Assembly (NCBI RefSeq): GCF_020524345.1
Contig: NZ_JAIVLH010000033.1
Span: forward strand, 1-44,648
Length of the DNA stretch: 44,648 bases
From: Metabacillus niabensis
Lineage (GTDB): Bacteria; Bacillota; Bacilli; Bacillales; Bacillaceae
Reading direction: 5' to 3'
The notes under the pieces are model-generated. The model was given only the letters and a program-made list of their open reading frames with translations. It did not search any database and had not been told where the DNA came from. A program made the translations under genes and the position numbers. Each line of letters begins with the position of its first letter. Position 1 is the first letter of the stretch. Below, piece by piece: positions 9,547-17,941 of the stretch.

Positions 9547-9766
9547 TGGTACGTAATAATATCAAGAATTAGTGACCAACATCCTTGAACTGCGAAGTAC
9601 TAGCTATACTTTCTAATTGTATAACTTGCATATGGAATGGATAATCTATCTTATGAGGTAAAGGGATAGTGGTTATTCTTCACCTACTGATGCTCCAGAG
9701 CCTTGTTCCTTTTTGTACATCCTCAAAATTAAATTTTTCTCAATGCGAACATCGGAGTGAACGAGT

Positions 9767-10234
9767 ATGGCTACATTTATGAGTTGGTTTTTATTCATCG
9801 CACCATGGTTTTTAATAATTCCCTTAAACCCATTGCGTGTACGAAGATTTTTATCAGTTTCTTTTTTCATTGTTCTAATAACTTCAATTTTTTTTCAAGT
9901 TGCTAAAGAATTTAACTGGTGGTCTATAACAAATAATATCTTTTTTCTAACAGATGTTTCTTCATTCAATTATGGACTTCTTCCTGTAACAACTATTTTA
10001 ATGTTTTACTTTTTTTACCCAAATCCATGGCTATTTTTTGGAGCTAATATAGTTGCAGATGCTATACAAGCTTTCATTATTAGTCCCTATATCTTTGAAA
10101 GGATCGGACTATACCAGATGGAAAGTATGAATAACTTTGGACTTTTTCTAATAATAGTCATCCATATTCCTTTAATTTATGGATATCAAAAATGGTATGA
10201 CAAAGTCTTTAGGATAAAATACAGATCTGAATAA
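9767..10234 (+). CDS. CBO0543-like integral membrane protein
   Basis: This 155-residue protein has about five membrane segments and no signal peptide. The ribosome binding site GGAGTG is 8 nt before the ATG. Residues from GLLPVT to ERIGLYQ align by eye with LLPITF to EWLGFYQ of the CBO0543-family protein encoded at 34015-34572, which suggests distant kinship. Function is unknown. It is alone on the plus strand. The family assignment is an inference from this internal comparison. Confidence 0.6.
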   Translation: MATFMSWFLFIAPWFLIIPLNPLRVRRFLSVSFFIVLITSIFFQVAKEFNWWSITNNIFFLTDVSSFNYGLLPVTTILMFYFFYPNPWLFFGANIVADAIQAFIISPYIFERIGLYQMESMNNFGLFLIIVIHIPLIYGYQKWYDKVFRIKYRSE

Positions 10235-10367
10235 GATTGAAATACCCCATTTTACATGGAGTGGAATGTTTATGCTTGTTTGTATAATTGGTGTTTTCTA
10301 TATACTTTTTGGATTTTACATAAAACTGACTATGTCGCTTTTTCCGTCAATTCAATATTTTCCAAAC

Positions 10368-10429
10368 CATAAATAAGCACTTTTCCTTGTTCAAGAATAG
10401 CGCTTATTTTGCGGAAGATCGTTATTGAA
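10368..10429 (-). repeat. interspersed hairpin repeat, copy C (after DUF402 gene)
   Basis: The core GCACTTTTCCTTGTTCAAG and GAATAGCGCTTATTTTGCG is followed by GGAAGATCGTTATTGAAT. It lies about 30 bp after the stop of the broken DUF402 gene on the minus strand. Confidence 0.72.
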
Positions 10430-10459
10430 TTAAACTGCTTAGAAAATACCATTGACTAG

Positions 10460-10937
10460 TTAAGTTTTCAAGTTGAAAGTAAATTGATTATTGAAAGGGA
10501 AATTTCCTTTTCTTACTTCTTCTTTTAACTTTTCGAGTGCATTTATAGCTCCAACTATAAGCTCTTCTGTATACATTCCTCCTCATCAACTCCTTTCCAT
10601 TCTTTGTTTTTTCCTTAACGTAATCCAAATCAATAAAACAGATTTCTTGGTTATTAAAAACGTATGGTTTTGCGATATTACAGTAAACAGAAACAACCTC
10701 TTCCTTTTCAATTTCCATAGCAGCAGTGTACCATTCTTTCAATGAAAAAAATTCTATTGAGGTATTGTTGAAAGTAAAAACCTTATTTTTGCTATGATGA
10801 ATCAGTTTACGGCCTGGTTTACAAATGTGAAGTAAATAGTCAGAGGTTTGGTGAAGTATTACTCCTTCCCATTCATAGTGTGGAATATCAGGGAATTTAA
10901 AAGCCTTAATTTTTAGAACTTTACCCAATTTAATCAT
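10460..10937 (-). pseudogene. DUF402 (Ntdp-like) protein, frameshifted near the C-terminus
   Basis: The frame from 10937 encodes a DUF402-like body (YCNIAKPYVF, ICFIDLDYVKEK), a family that includes nucleoside di/triphosphate phosphatases. After KEK the expected family sequence continues in another frame (KEWKGVDEEE) and then in a third (YTEELIVGAINALEKLK), ending at TAA 10460-10462. Two single-base lesions near 10590 and 10570 explain this. The unshifted frame instead ends in a basic tail at 10488. Either the gene is broken or the assembly has indels here. Confidence 0.7.
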
Positions 10938-11058
10938 CTTTTAAATAATTTATATCCTAAACCTTTCTCCTAATTATTAGGAAGTTCCTTCTTTAATTGA
11001 CATATTGTAACTTCTAAAAGAAATTTCCCTTAACTTGATTACCGTTTTTATAAGTGAG

Positions 11059-11142
11059 TCTTTCAAATTGGGGCTTTAAATACTAAAAAGCACACATTCT
11101 TGTTCAAGAATGTCGCTTTGATTGTGGAAGATCAATATTCTA
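11059..11142 (-). repeat. interspersed hairpin repeat, copy D
   Basis: The core GCACACATTCTTGTTCAAG, then TGTCGCTTTGATTGTGG, is followed by AAGATCAATATTCTAC. The nearest upstream minus-strand gene is the broken hydrolase about 490 bp away, with a type-2 repeat in between. Confidence 0.7.
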
Positions 11143-11214
11143 CTTAATAGTATATTTGTACTGTGCAGCAAATGACTTTGTTTTGTTAGTTATTCCTCTA
11201 GAATATAAGCCCCA

Positions 11215-11500
11215 TTAGCATTTAATTGTAATGATTCACAAAGTCGGCTAAAAATGAAGATCCTTGCTGCATAGTAAAAAGTCTACTGTGTAATAAAAGG
11301 GTTTTCTCCAATCTGGCGCGATTGATGTAGATAGAGATGTGAATAGAATCCGGTACTTCTCTTCTTTTAGACGTGTTAATAACACTTATCCTTAGACCTT
11401 CTATCAATAAAAAACGCCTCAAACCCATTACTTTCATGGGGTTAAGGCGTTTTAACTACTCATTTTCAGATGTGCTAATAGATATTATACCGGGATGATT
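11215..11500 (-). repeat. type-2 interspersed repeat, copy 1
   Basis: This is one of three related copies (others at 29587-29835 and 39790-40078). Shared segments are TTCACAAAGTC, GATAGAGATGTGAATAGAAT, GTGTTAATAACACTTATCC and a terminator-like hairpin at about 11407-11452. An apparent minus-strand reading frame of 71 codons exists in this copy but it is part of the repeat, not a separate gene. No transposase is associated. Confidence 0.7.
11407..11452 (-). terminator. terminator-like hairpin inside type-2 repeat copy 1
   Basis: Arms AAAACGCCTCAAACCCAT and ATGGGGTTAAGGCGTTTT are nearly perfect, with an A-run and T-run on opposite sides. It could end transcription on either strand. Confidence 0.65.
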
Positions 11501-11628
11501 GGAGATGCTTGGTTCAAACCAAAGTTACCCCTACAACATCATTGGGTTGCATGTTTTTTAGACTTGTTGTCTATCGTTCTGACTCGATTAAATAGCGGAA
11601 TTTGAAAATCTACTCGATATAAAACTTA

Positions 11629-12213
11629 TCACCTTAAGAATGTTAGTACAATTTCGACAAACTCTTTTGGATATTGAAATAAGGACCCATGTCCTGCATG
11701 CTCGAATATTTTCAATTTACTATTGGGGATTCTATTTGCCAAGTCATATGAATTTTCTGTTGGAACCATGCGATCATGATCTCCATTTATTATTAGTGTT
11801 GGTTGAACGATTTTGGATAGATCCGATGGCTTCTCTTTTCCCCATTTATTGATTGCATTTAATTGCTTTCTATACGCTATTAAACTGATTGGTTTATCTC
11901 TATGGTTTTTCTTTTTTTTTATTTGAATAAGAAATTCTTTAGCTTTTTTCTTACCATTCTCTGTGTTAGGAAAAAACAGATAGGTCTTCACGTCTTTGAA
12001 GGTCAAAGTTGCACGGACAAGATCAAGATTAGTAATATGCGAGACATTGGAAATACCTGTTCCTCCTCGAGGTCCTGTACCAACTAGTACCAGCTTTCTA
12101 ACTAAGCTTGGTTCCTTTAAGATCAATTCTTGAGCAATCATTCCTCCCATTGACAAAGCGATCAAATCAACCTTTAACAATCCTAATCGTTTAATATACA
12201 AGGGGCATATCAT
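11629..12213 (-). pseudogene. alpha/beta hydrolase, N-terminal third missing
   Basis: The remaining ~190 residues contain the nucleophile elbow (ALSMGGMIAQ), the acid region (IINGDHDRMVP) and the catalytic histidine region (HAGHGSLF). The first ~80 residues with the oxyanion-hole strand are absent. Upstream, the sequence switches abruptly to the beginning of a different gene (quinone-oxidoreductase type), so the two remnants are joined by a deletion or recombination at about 12195-12205. The apparent start at 12213 has no good ribosome binding site. Confidence 0.75.
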
Positions 12214-12382
12214 AGTCTTGTATTAATTTTACACTCCCTTTAATATTTAATATTTCAAGTGGATTTATTGCAGCAACCTTTACCTTTACTAGTACTTCAT
12301 TATCTTTAATACTCGGTATAGGGATATCAACAATCTGTGCTTCTATGTTTTTCGAGTATTTTTGTATTTGAGCAGCTTTTAT
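12191..12382 (-). pseudogene. zinc-independent alcohol dehydrogenase/quinone oxidoreductase, N-terminal fragment
   Basis: Reading on the minus strand from 12382 gives KAAQIQKYSKNIEAQIVDI and then NEVLVKVKVAAINPLEILN. This is the GroES-like start of NADPH-dependent quinone oxidoreductases. A good AAGGAG site lies upstream, but the expected ATG is ATA (12380-12382). After about 60 residues the similarity stops at MPL and the hydrolase fragment begins. The family usually has about 310 residues, so only a fifth remains. Confidence 0.7.
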
Positions 12383-12399
12383 ATTCTTAAACTCCTTTT

Positions 12400-12432
12400 A
12401 AAAAACCACCAACTCTTACATTGATGGTTTTT
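12400..12432 (-). terminator. intrinsic terminator
   Basis: On the minus strand AAACCATCAA and TTGGTGGTTT pair (one wobble) and are followed by TTTTTT. It would end transcription of the broken Old Yellow Enzyme gene just upstream. Confidence 0.65.
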
Positions 12433-12501
12433 ATCATTCGTTTATATTAATTCATTGGTAATTGGTAATCTAGACTTGCTACTTTTTTACCCTTGCCTGT
12501 T

Positions 12502-13104
12502 TTATTCTTTTAAGAAAGGATAATCTGTATACCCTTCAGCTCCTCCTGTATAAATGGTATTTTTATCAGGTGTATTTAATGGAGCTTCCAATTTTAATCG
12601 CTCGACAAAATCTGGGTTGGCTATCATCCAAGTCCCTACAGTTATAACGTCCGCAAGTTCATTATCCAAATCTACCGTAAGTGGGTCTAAAGTACGTCCT
12701 GCTCGGTTAACAAGAAGTGCTTGCGACCAAAGTTGACGGATCTCTTGTAATCATGATTCATTTCCGAAGTGCATGATGTGGAGATATGCAAGGTTGAGCT
12801 TATCTAACTCACTGACTAAATAAAGGTACATTTCACTACTTGTTTCTCCCTCTTCTATTCCGTTTAGTGTTCCTTGAGGAGAGAAGCGTATGCCCGTTCG
12901 TTCTGGTCCAATCTCATTAACAACTGCTTTTGCTATCTCAATGGCAAATCTTGAGCGATTTTCAATCGTTCCACCGTACGCATCCTGACGTTGATTAGCA
13001 TTTTCACTTAAGAACTGTTGAATAAGGTAACCATTCGCTCCGTGGATTTCAACCCCATCAGCACCAGCTTCTACTGCTGCTCGTGCATAGAAGAGGTTAA
13101 AGAT
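12502..13104 (-). pseudogene. Old Yellow Enzyme (alkene reductase) remnant
   Basis: The frame reads [20 protein letters not shown] and later [20 protein letters not shown], the C-terminal half of an FMN-dependent alkene reductase. The N-terminal ~160 residues are missing; similarity begins near 13104, right beside the stop of the next gene. An in-frame TGA at 12751-12753 breaks the rest (after HFGNES). The C-terminus GYTDYPFLKE is intact and ends at TAA 12502-12504. Two independent lesions make a true pseudogene likely. The intact family member at 43384 is a different subgroup. Confidence 0.82.
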
Positions 13105-13114
13105 TGTTTAAAAC

Positions 13115-13861
13115 TTATCCTATTATTGGATAAATTTGATCTCGTAAATTGAAATTGTAGCTTTCATCTACAATTCCTACGACTTTATCGTTGTCATAAA
13201 GTTCCATCATAAAACCTGCCATTTGCTTAGCTGTGTGATACTTTGGCATAAAGTTTTTGTAATCAAATTCATCTACATCCTGTGCAGTTTTCTCAAATTC
13301 TGTTTCTGTCACTGCTGGTGCTAAAACTTTCGCCTTCATTTTTGCACTTTTGAGCTCTAGTTCTTTTGCAAGCCCTTCTGTAAATGCACTGACAAAATAT
13401 TTAGATGCAGAATAGGTAATACCTCCAATATATGTTGCATATCCAAGTGCAGACGATACGTTAATTAATTGAGTTCCCTCTACATTAGAATAATCTCGCA
13501 CAAATAGTGTAGAAAGGATTGCCAATGACTCTATATTAAGACGTAACATGGATTCTATTTTCTCTAAATTCTGATCAGTCACAGAAGAAGATTCACCAAG
13601 ACCGGCATTATTAATCCAAGTCTCAATTTCATACCCTTTTAATTTGTTATACAGGTTATATGCCTGCTCTGTGACAGACAAGTCAACTCTGCAAGGGAGA
13701 ACATCTAATTCAGGATTTATATTATGAATTTCGTTTTTTAGTTCTTCTAATTTATCTAATCTTCTAGCAACTAAAATTAAATTTTTTCCCCGAGCAGCAA
13801 ATGCTAATGCTGTCTCATACCCTATACCTGAGCTTGCTCCTGTTATAACTGTGTATTTCAT
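13115..13861 (-). CDS. short-chain dehydrogenase/reductase
   Basis: This 248-residue Rossmann-fold oxidoreductase has the cofactor motif TGASSGIG (residues 7-14), NNAG in the middle, the catalytic Ser in NVSSALG and the YSASK active-site Tyr/Lys. Substrate is unknown. The ribosome binding site AAGGAG is close to the ATG. It lies downstream of a TetR gene in the same direction, and a palindrome that also occurs before the tetR gene lies at 13989-14004, so TetR control is likely. Confidence 0.87.
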   Translation of the reverse strand: MKYTVITGASSGIGYETALAFAARGKNLILVARRLDKLEELKNEIHNINPELDVLPCRVDLSVTEQAYNLYNKLKGYEIETWINNAGLGESSSVTDQNLEKIESMLRLNIESLAILSTLFVRDYSNVEGTQLINVSSALGYATYIGGITYSASKYFVSAFTEGLAKELELKSAKMKAKVLAPAVTETEFEKTAQDVDEFDYKNFMPKYHTAKQMAGFMMELYDNDKVVGIVDESYNFNLRDQIYPIIG

Positions 13862-13988
13862 ATTATCTCTCCTTAAATTAAAGTAATTTAAATTATTATT
13901 TTTTCATTATCTGTTTATTAAATAGATATCAAGGTAAACTTTGGATGAACAACAAGTGACGTCCAGCTAGATTAATCATCGCCTTATC

Positions 13989-14004
13989 GGGAACGATCAT
14001 TCTC
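13989..14004. promoter_or_regulatory. candidate TetR operator upstream of the SDR
   Basis: The sequence GGGAACGATCATTCTC is an imperfect inverted repeat centred on GATC. The same core (GAACGATCATTCTC) recurs at 14862-14876. It lies about 130 bp before the SDR start codon, just after the tetR stop. Confidence 0.55.
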
Positions 14005-14019
14005 AAAAGAGTAAAAAAA

Positions 14020-14595
14020 TTAATCTAGTACCGAGAGTGTTATATCAATAATATTATTTAATTTTTCTATGTCATCAGTTGTTTTGGTCATGACCCGTAG
14101 TCCTACTAAGGAATTGTGAAGAAATTCCGATGTTTTTTTTGCATCATGATGTTTAGATATTTCTCCTGATTTTTGACCTCTTAGTACTAGATTATTTAGC
14201 AATAATTCAGTCTTAGAAAAGCTCTCCATTACCTTTTCTGCTGCTTGTTCATCATGTAATGACAACTCAACTGCCGTATTTACGGTCAAACATCCAATAG
14301 GTTGTTGTATATCTCTGACAATTATCATTTCAAATAATTTCCTAATAGCATCCTTTACCGAATTTAGCTGGGTTACTTCATTCTCTATTCTAGTTCGTAT
14401 TTTCTCATTATAATGATCCAATGCTTTTATAAACAAAGTATGCTTGTCACCAAACGTATCATATAAACTACGACGATGGACACCCATATACTTTACTAAA
14501 TCCTGCATGGAGGTTTTTTCATAGCCTTGTATCCAAAAAAGTTCCATAGCTTTTCGTAATACTTCATTTTCATCAAATTCCTTATTTCTAGCCAT
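14020..14595 (-). CDS. TetR-family transcriptional regulator
   Basis: This 191-residue repressor has an N-terminal helix-turn-helix (about 10-55, GYEKTSMQDLVKYMGVHRRS) and an all-helical ligand domain. It probably controls the SDR gene that follows and its own transcription, since matching palindromes lie upstream of both. The inducer is unknown; such pairs often respond to reactive small molecules. Confidence 0.87.
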   Translation of the reverse strand: MARNKEFDENEVLRKAMELFWIQGYEKTSMQDLVKYMGVHRRSLYDTFGDKHTLFIKALDHYNEKIRTRIENEVTQLNSVKDAIRKLFEMIIVRDIQQPIGCLTVNTAVELSLHDEQAAEKVMESFSKTELLLNNLVLRGQKSGEISKHHDAKKTSEFLHNSLVGLRVMTKTTDDIEKLNNIIDITLSVLD

Positions 14596-14861
14596 ACTAT
14601 CATTTCCTTTGAGTAATCTTAGAGTAATCAGAAAATCTTAATGCTTCAAAAATAATCATCAATCAACAAAGTAAGAATATTGACTTTCTCATCCCTCGCC
14701 AATGATATCATTTTAAGAATGAGCAGTAAAGATTAGCAATAAGAGTTACTAACAATTTCACCATTTGTTTGTATTAACCATATGTGTTAACTACTCCACC
14801 TCCTTAAAGGGATTTTTTAATCTATTTCTGTAAGCTTGAGAAAGTGCTAAGTAATGTTTTT

Positions 14862-14876
14862 AGAACGATCATTCTC
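14862..14876. promoter_or_regulatory. candidate TetR operator upstream of tetR
   Basis: AGAACGATCATTCTC repeats the core of the 13989 site. A third, half-conserved copy (GAGAACGATTGG) lies at 14926-14937, next to the border of foreign-looking sequence. It lies about 265 bp before the tetR start. Confidence 0.55.
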
Positions 14877-14910
14877 ATTATGACAAAAATTAGCTAATAA
14901 CCTTACAAAA

Positions 14911-15183
14911 CTATATTATCATTTTGAGAACGATTGGTAAAGAATTAATTTGTTTTTTATCATTTTGATTGTTAAAAGTACAGAAATTGCTGACCAAGTG
15001 CTGCTCCAGCTCATTGAGAAATAACTTATCGTTGCCATCCTCTTTCTCCTTCCAGAAGTTTAAACGCCTTGGTAATGTGATCCGACCCGCACCTACTTCA
15101 TGCTCAATGCCGTGGTGAACGTGCTGATAGTACATAACGTACACCGCTTCATCGATCGGACGAATGCTTCCGCGAAAGTCCAC
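14911..15183 (-). pseudogene. unrecognised protein fragment, higher GC
   Basis: The minus frame encodes VDFRGSIRPIDEAVYVMYYQ and then HVHHGIEHEVGAG. This is clearly protein-like, with codon use and GC unlike its neighbours. From about residue 68 the composition switches to AT-rich filler (NNQNDKKQ), which suggests that the true gene was cut near 14985. The upstream end is also cut: a GTG is the only start and lies next to a hairpin. I do not recognise the family; it is probably the remnant of a transferred gene. Confidence 0.45.
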
Positions 15184-15202
15184 AACTACAGGCCAAATTA
15201 AA

Positions 15203-15237
15203 CGGCCTTAGTCCGATGTAATTCAGGACCAAGGCCG
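15203..15237. terminator. strong hairpin, possible bidirectional terminator
   Basis: Arms CGGCCTTAGTCC and GGACCAAGGCCG pair with one mismatch around an 11-base loop. A T-rich run follows on the plus strand (TTTTATTTTTTG). It sits between two foreign fragments. Confidence 0.6.
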
Positions 15238-15266
15238 CTTAGCGGATCTTTTATTTTTTGTACTTT

Positions 15267-15413
15267 CTACTTGACGGGGTGCAGTTCACTTATGAGACAG
15301 CCTCTCTCTGTAGTTTTTTTGTAAGACAGATTAAAGACGTTCATAATTGTAATGATACTTGCATGGCCGAGACGCTCTGAAATAATTTTGCCAAGCACAC
15401 CTTTCACGCTGAA
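15267..15413 (-). pseudogene. tyrosine recombinase (phage/ICE integrase) C-terminal fragment
   Basis: The minus frame reads VLGKIISERLGHASIITIMN, which matches the end of tyrosine recombinases (the family pattern is VSERLGHSSIxxTxxxY). The upstream HxxR box and most of the protein are missing, and the catalytic tyrosine is replaced by Phe in NVFNL. It is a leftover of an integrated element. The frame ends at TAG 15267-15269. Confidence 0.7.
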
Positions 15414-15420
15414 TCAAAAA

Positions 15421-15686
15421 CTATCTGTCAAATTTGAAGGATATTCCTGTTAAGGCCTCAGAAACGCTCCACAACTTGTTTGATATGTTAGAGTCTTACA
15501 ATCTTTCAATGATCGCGTCGCGCTCGTTGGATAGCCCTTTTTGCCGTCTTTGCGATCAGGAGCGATATATTCTCCCCCCTTTATCGTGGATGCTGTCGCA
15601 CTATACAAGGCAGGCAACGCGCCCATATGTAAAATACACACTACTAATTGTTTTAGAGTCGTTGCTCGAAATTCTGCCCAATTCAT
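15421..15686 (-). pseudogene. short-chain dehydrogenase (retinol dehydrogenase-like) C-terminal fragment, frameshifted
   Basis: One frame gives HMGALPALYSATASTIKGGE and GKKGYPTSATRSLKD, typical of the end of long SDR proteins. After KD the match continues in another frame as SNKLWSVSEALTGISF and ends at TAG 15421-15423. Thus it carries one frameshift and lacks the N-terminal ~200 residues. Its GC content is higher than that of flanking genes. Confidence 0.72.
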
Positions 15687-15770
15687 AAAGAAGAACGCAT
15701 CTCTTGCTACAGAAATGCGGTTTGTTTGTTGAAGATCTGGATTCTTTTACTTGGTGTATAAATATGATGC

Positions 15771-16628
15771 TTAGTATAACTTACCTTTTGTTAATATAAT
15801 TCCTTTCCCACCTACAATAACTCTTGGATTATTTTTATTTATTAATTTTGTAATGATAGTAGAAGGTCTTCCCATACTATACCCTTGAAGAAAAGAGTAC
15901 TCTTGATTATATTTATTTAATACGTGGTTATTAAAAAGGTAATATGTTAATGCCCCATTTGAAGTACCTGTTGCGGCTTCCTCATCAATACCATAGAGTG
16001 GGCAAAAGTTTCTACTCTCTGCTATTCCTTCTTTTGTGTCAAGCGTAAATGCATGGACACCTCCCACTGTATTGTTCTTTGTATATTCAGCAAGTGCTTT
16101 AAAATCAGGATTTAAAGCATACAAAGCATCCTGTGTTTTTATTGGAAGCATTAAATCCCAAAGACCAGTGCTTGCAGCTTGAGGTACTAGATTGAAATTT
16201 GCACTCCCTATTTGGCTTTTATCTATTTTAAAAAGGTCAGACAAATAATCATAATCATCAAATTTTTTCCCTAACTTAGGTTTGGCTTGCTCCATCATAA
16301 TAAATGATTGATTCACCTCAACGGAGAGTGTACCAGCGAGTGTTTTCATAACATATGTACTGTTATCTTCAATAGCCTGACTGTCCAATAAGGCTTTAAA
16401 GGAAGCAATGGTAGCATGTCCACATAGTTCAACTTGTGAAGTTGGTGTAAAAAACTTTATTTCAAACTTTTTCCTGTCTATTTTTTTTATAAATGCTGTT
16501 TCTGAAAAGCGAACTTCTGCAGAAAATTTCTGCATAAACTCTTCATCTAAATTTTCATGAATTACTACACCTGCTGGATTCCCGCCAAATTTTGTTTCTG
16601 TAAAAGCATCAATTACATAATATAACAA
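15771..16628 (-). CDS. PhzF-family isomerase/epimerase-like protein
   Basis: This 285-residue protein has the two-domain fold of the PhzF/diaminopimelate epimerase superfamily. Visible signature parts are the catalytic Glu43 (RFSETAF), CGHAT (69-73) and the second-domain EEAATGTSNGAL. Family members isomerise small acids; the substrate here is unknown. The start is TTG at 16628, with GGGAG 8 nt upstream. It stands alone and is not linked to phenazine genes. Confidence 0.88.
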   Translation of the reverse strand: MLYYVIDAFTETKFGGNPAGVVIHENLDEEFMQKFSAEVRFSETAFIKKIDRKKFEIKFFTPTSQVELCGHATIASFKALLDSQAIEDNSTYVMKTLAGTLSVEVNQSFIMMEQAKPKLGKKFDDYDYLSDLFKIDKSQIGSANFNLVPQAASTGLWDLMLPIKTQDALYALNPDFKALAEYTKNNTVGGVHAFTLDTKEGIAESRNFCPLYGIDEEAATGTSNGALTYYLFNNHVLNKYNQEYSFLQGYSMGRPSTIITKLINKNNPRVIVGGKGIILTKGKLY

Positions 16629-16715
16629 TATTATTTCTCCCTCGTGTAGAATATAAAAAAATGTATCTTTTGCTTAACTATAATCATTTCAGTTTTACGA
16701 CATTTTTGCAATAAT

Positions 16716-16824
16716 TCCTCTACAATCTGGCCTTTTAAATGAAAAAGTGCGACATCCTTATTCAAGAACGGCGCTTGATTGTTGAAGATCGTTATTCGAC
16801 TAAAGACCCCGTTAGTTGAATAAG
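16716..16824 (-). repeat. interspersed hairpin repeat, copy E (full length)
   Basis: This is one of the most complete copies: CAATCTGGCCTTTTAAATG, then GAAAAAGTGCGACATCC, TTATTCAAGAACGGCGC, TTGATTGTTGAAGATCG and a tail with CCCGTTAGTTGAATAAG. The tail overlaps the last codons of the YunG-like gene (stop TAA at 16812-16814). Confidence 0.8.
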
Positions 16825-17165
16825 AACTCTAATACGTTTTGTTTTAAGTAGTCATACTGTTGCTTATTAGTATCGGCAAATGCTTCTTCTCGATTGGAAA
16901 GAAAATCACTATATATAATGTCCTCTTTAAATTGAGAAGCTGTTAAATCGTATCGTTTGTTATTAATAAAATTATAAAAATGCCATCCATCAGCCAGTTT
17001 GGTCTTCCGTATTTCCCCACCCAATATATCATTTACTACTAATGTGGTCACACCACATTGTCCCTTGGCAGGATTGACCTTACTCCATTTTGAACTTGAC
17101 TCTAAAGACCAAGATCTTAACAAAGCCTCAGTTATTTGTTCTATATTTACCGTATTAGTTCCCAT
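16812..17165 (-). CDS. YunG-like protein
   Basis: This 117-residue protein resembles B. subtilis YunG. The conserved parts are WSLESSSKWSKVNPAKGQCG, TTLVVNDILGGEI and YDLTASQF. No function is established. The Cys in GQCGVT together with the His in GWHFYN suggests a papain-like pocket, but this is only inference. Its final codons fall within the tail of a hairpin repeat copy. Confidence 0.75.
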   Translation of the reverse strand: MGTNTVNIEQITEALLRSWSLESSSKWSKVNPAKGQCGVTTLVVNDILGGEIRKTKLADGWHFYNFINNKRYDLTASQFKEDIIYSDFLSNREEAFADTNKQQYDYLKQNVLEFLFN

Positions 17166-17291
17166 ATAAAACCTCTTTTTTCATAAATTAATTCATTTCG
17201 AATTTTATAAGCTAACCTGCACCGTTAGTGCAAGAAGCAAAACTTCCACTATTACAGTTAAATATTACACCCGTTAGAAAAGAGAGAAAGA

Positions 17292-17762
17292 CTATTCACC
17301 ATATTTCTCCTTCATTATTTCAATTAATTTTCCTGTTATTTTCTTTCGTATCTTTCCGTGTTTATCCTCACTGTATTGCAGCTCTGCCCAATGCCATAAG
17401 TCCCCATACTGCCAGACTGGATAAGATTTCTTATCTTCTGGTTCCCACTCATAGCGAGGAAAAATATGTGCGTGTAAAAAATCATCTGAATTTCCTTACA
17501 TCGAATAATTTAAGCCTCTTGGTTTACATACAGATTGAATTGCATCACCTATCAGACTCATATCTACTAAATAATCGCTTCGTTGTTCAATTGTTAAATC
17601 ATTAAGTGTATTAACCTTTGGATATGCAAGTAAAACACAGTATCCAGGCAAAAACTGAGTATCCCCGATAACTGCATAACCACTTTTCATTTTTGCAATA
17701 ACCATTGGATTTTCTCCACGTTCTATAGCTCCAAAACAGTCTTTTTTCCAATCCTCACTCAT
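17292..17762 (-). pseudogene. HIT-domain hydrolase with an in-frame stop
   Basis: The start ATG at 17762 has GGGGAG upstream; a further upstream ATG (17792) has none. The first part reads GYAVIGDTQFLPGYCVLLAY. A TAA at 17496-17498 interrupts the frame, after which the same frame continues GNSDDFLHAHIFPRYEWEPE to a TAG at 17292-17294. The histidine triad-like HAHIF is in the second part, so the truncated product would be inactive. One base change (for example TTA to TAA) explains it. HIT proteins hydrolyse nucleotide derivatives. Confidence 0.8.
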
Positions 17763-17941
17763 ATTGTCACTCCCCAGCTTTATTAATTCCATATGTATAT
17801 TTCGATTTTAAAACAGTAATTACCTACTACCAAACTATCCTTCCGCTTTCATCAATAGAAAAGGCTGTCGAAGCAATACAGTTAAATAAACATATGAATA
17901 ATTTCATTTTTTATACAAATTATATAATTGGGAGGTGAATT

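Noticed and set aside
11222-11437. 71-codon minus-strand frame, similar to another at 29629-29841
   Set aside because: The two frames align only because they lie in copies of the type-2 repeat. Translated similarity follows the DNA similarity, the start sites differ, and copy 3 does not keep the frame.
15434-15732. Overlapping plus-strand frames over the SDR tail
   Set aside because: The minus strand shows recognisable SDR sequence; the plus frames are shadows caused by its higher GC.
17228-17605. 125-codon plus-strand frame
   Set aside because: It lies antisense to the HIT pseudogene, has no ribosome binding site and is explained by the opposite strand, where protein similarity is clear.
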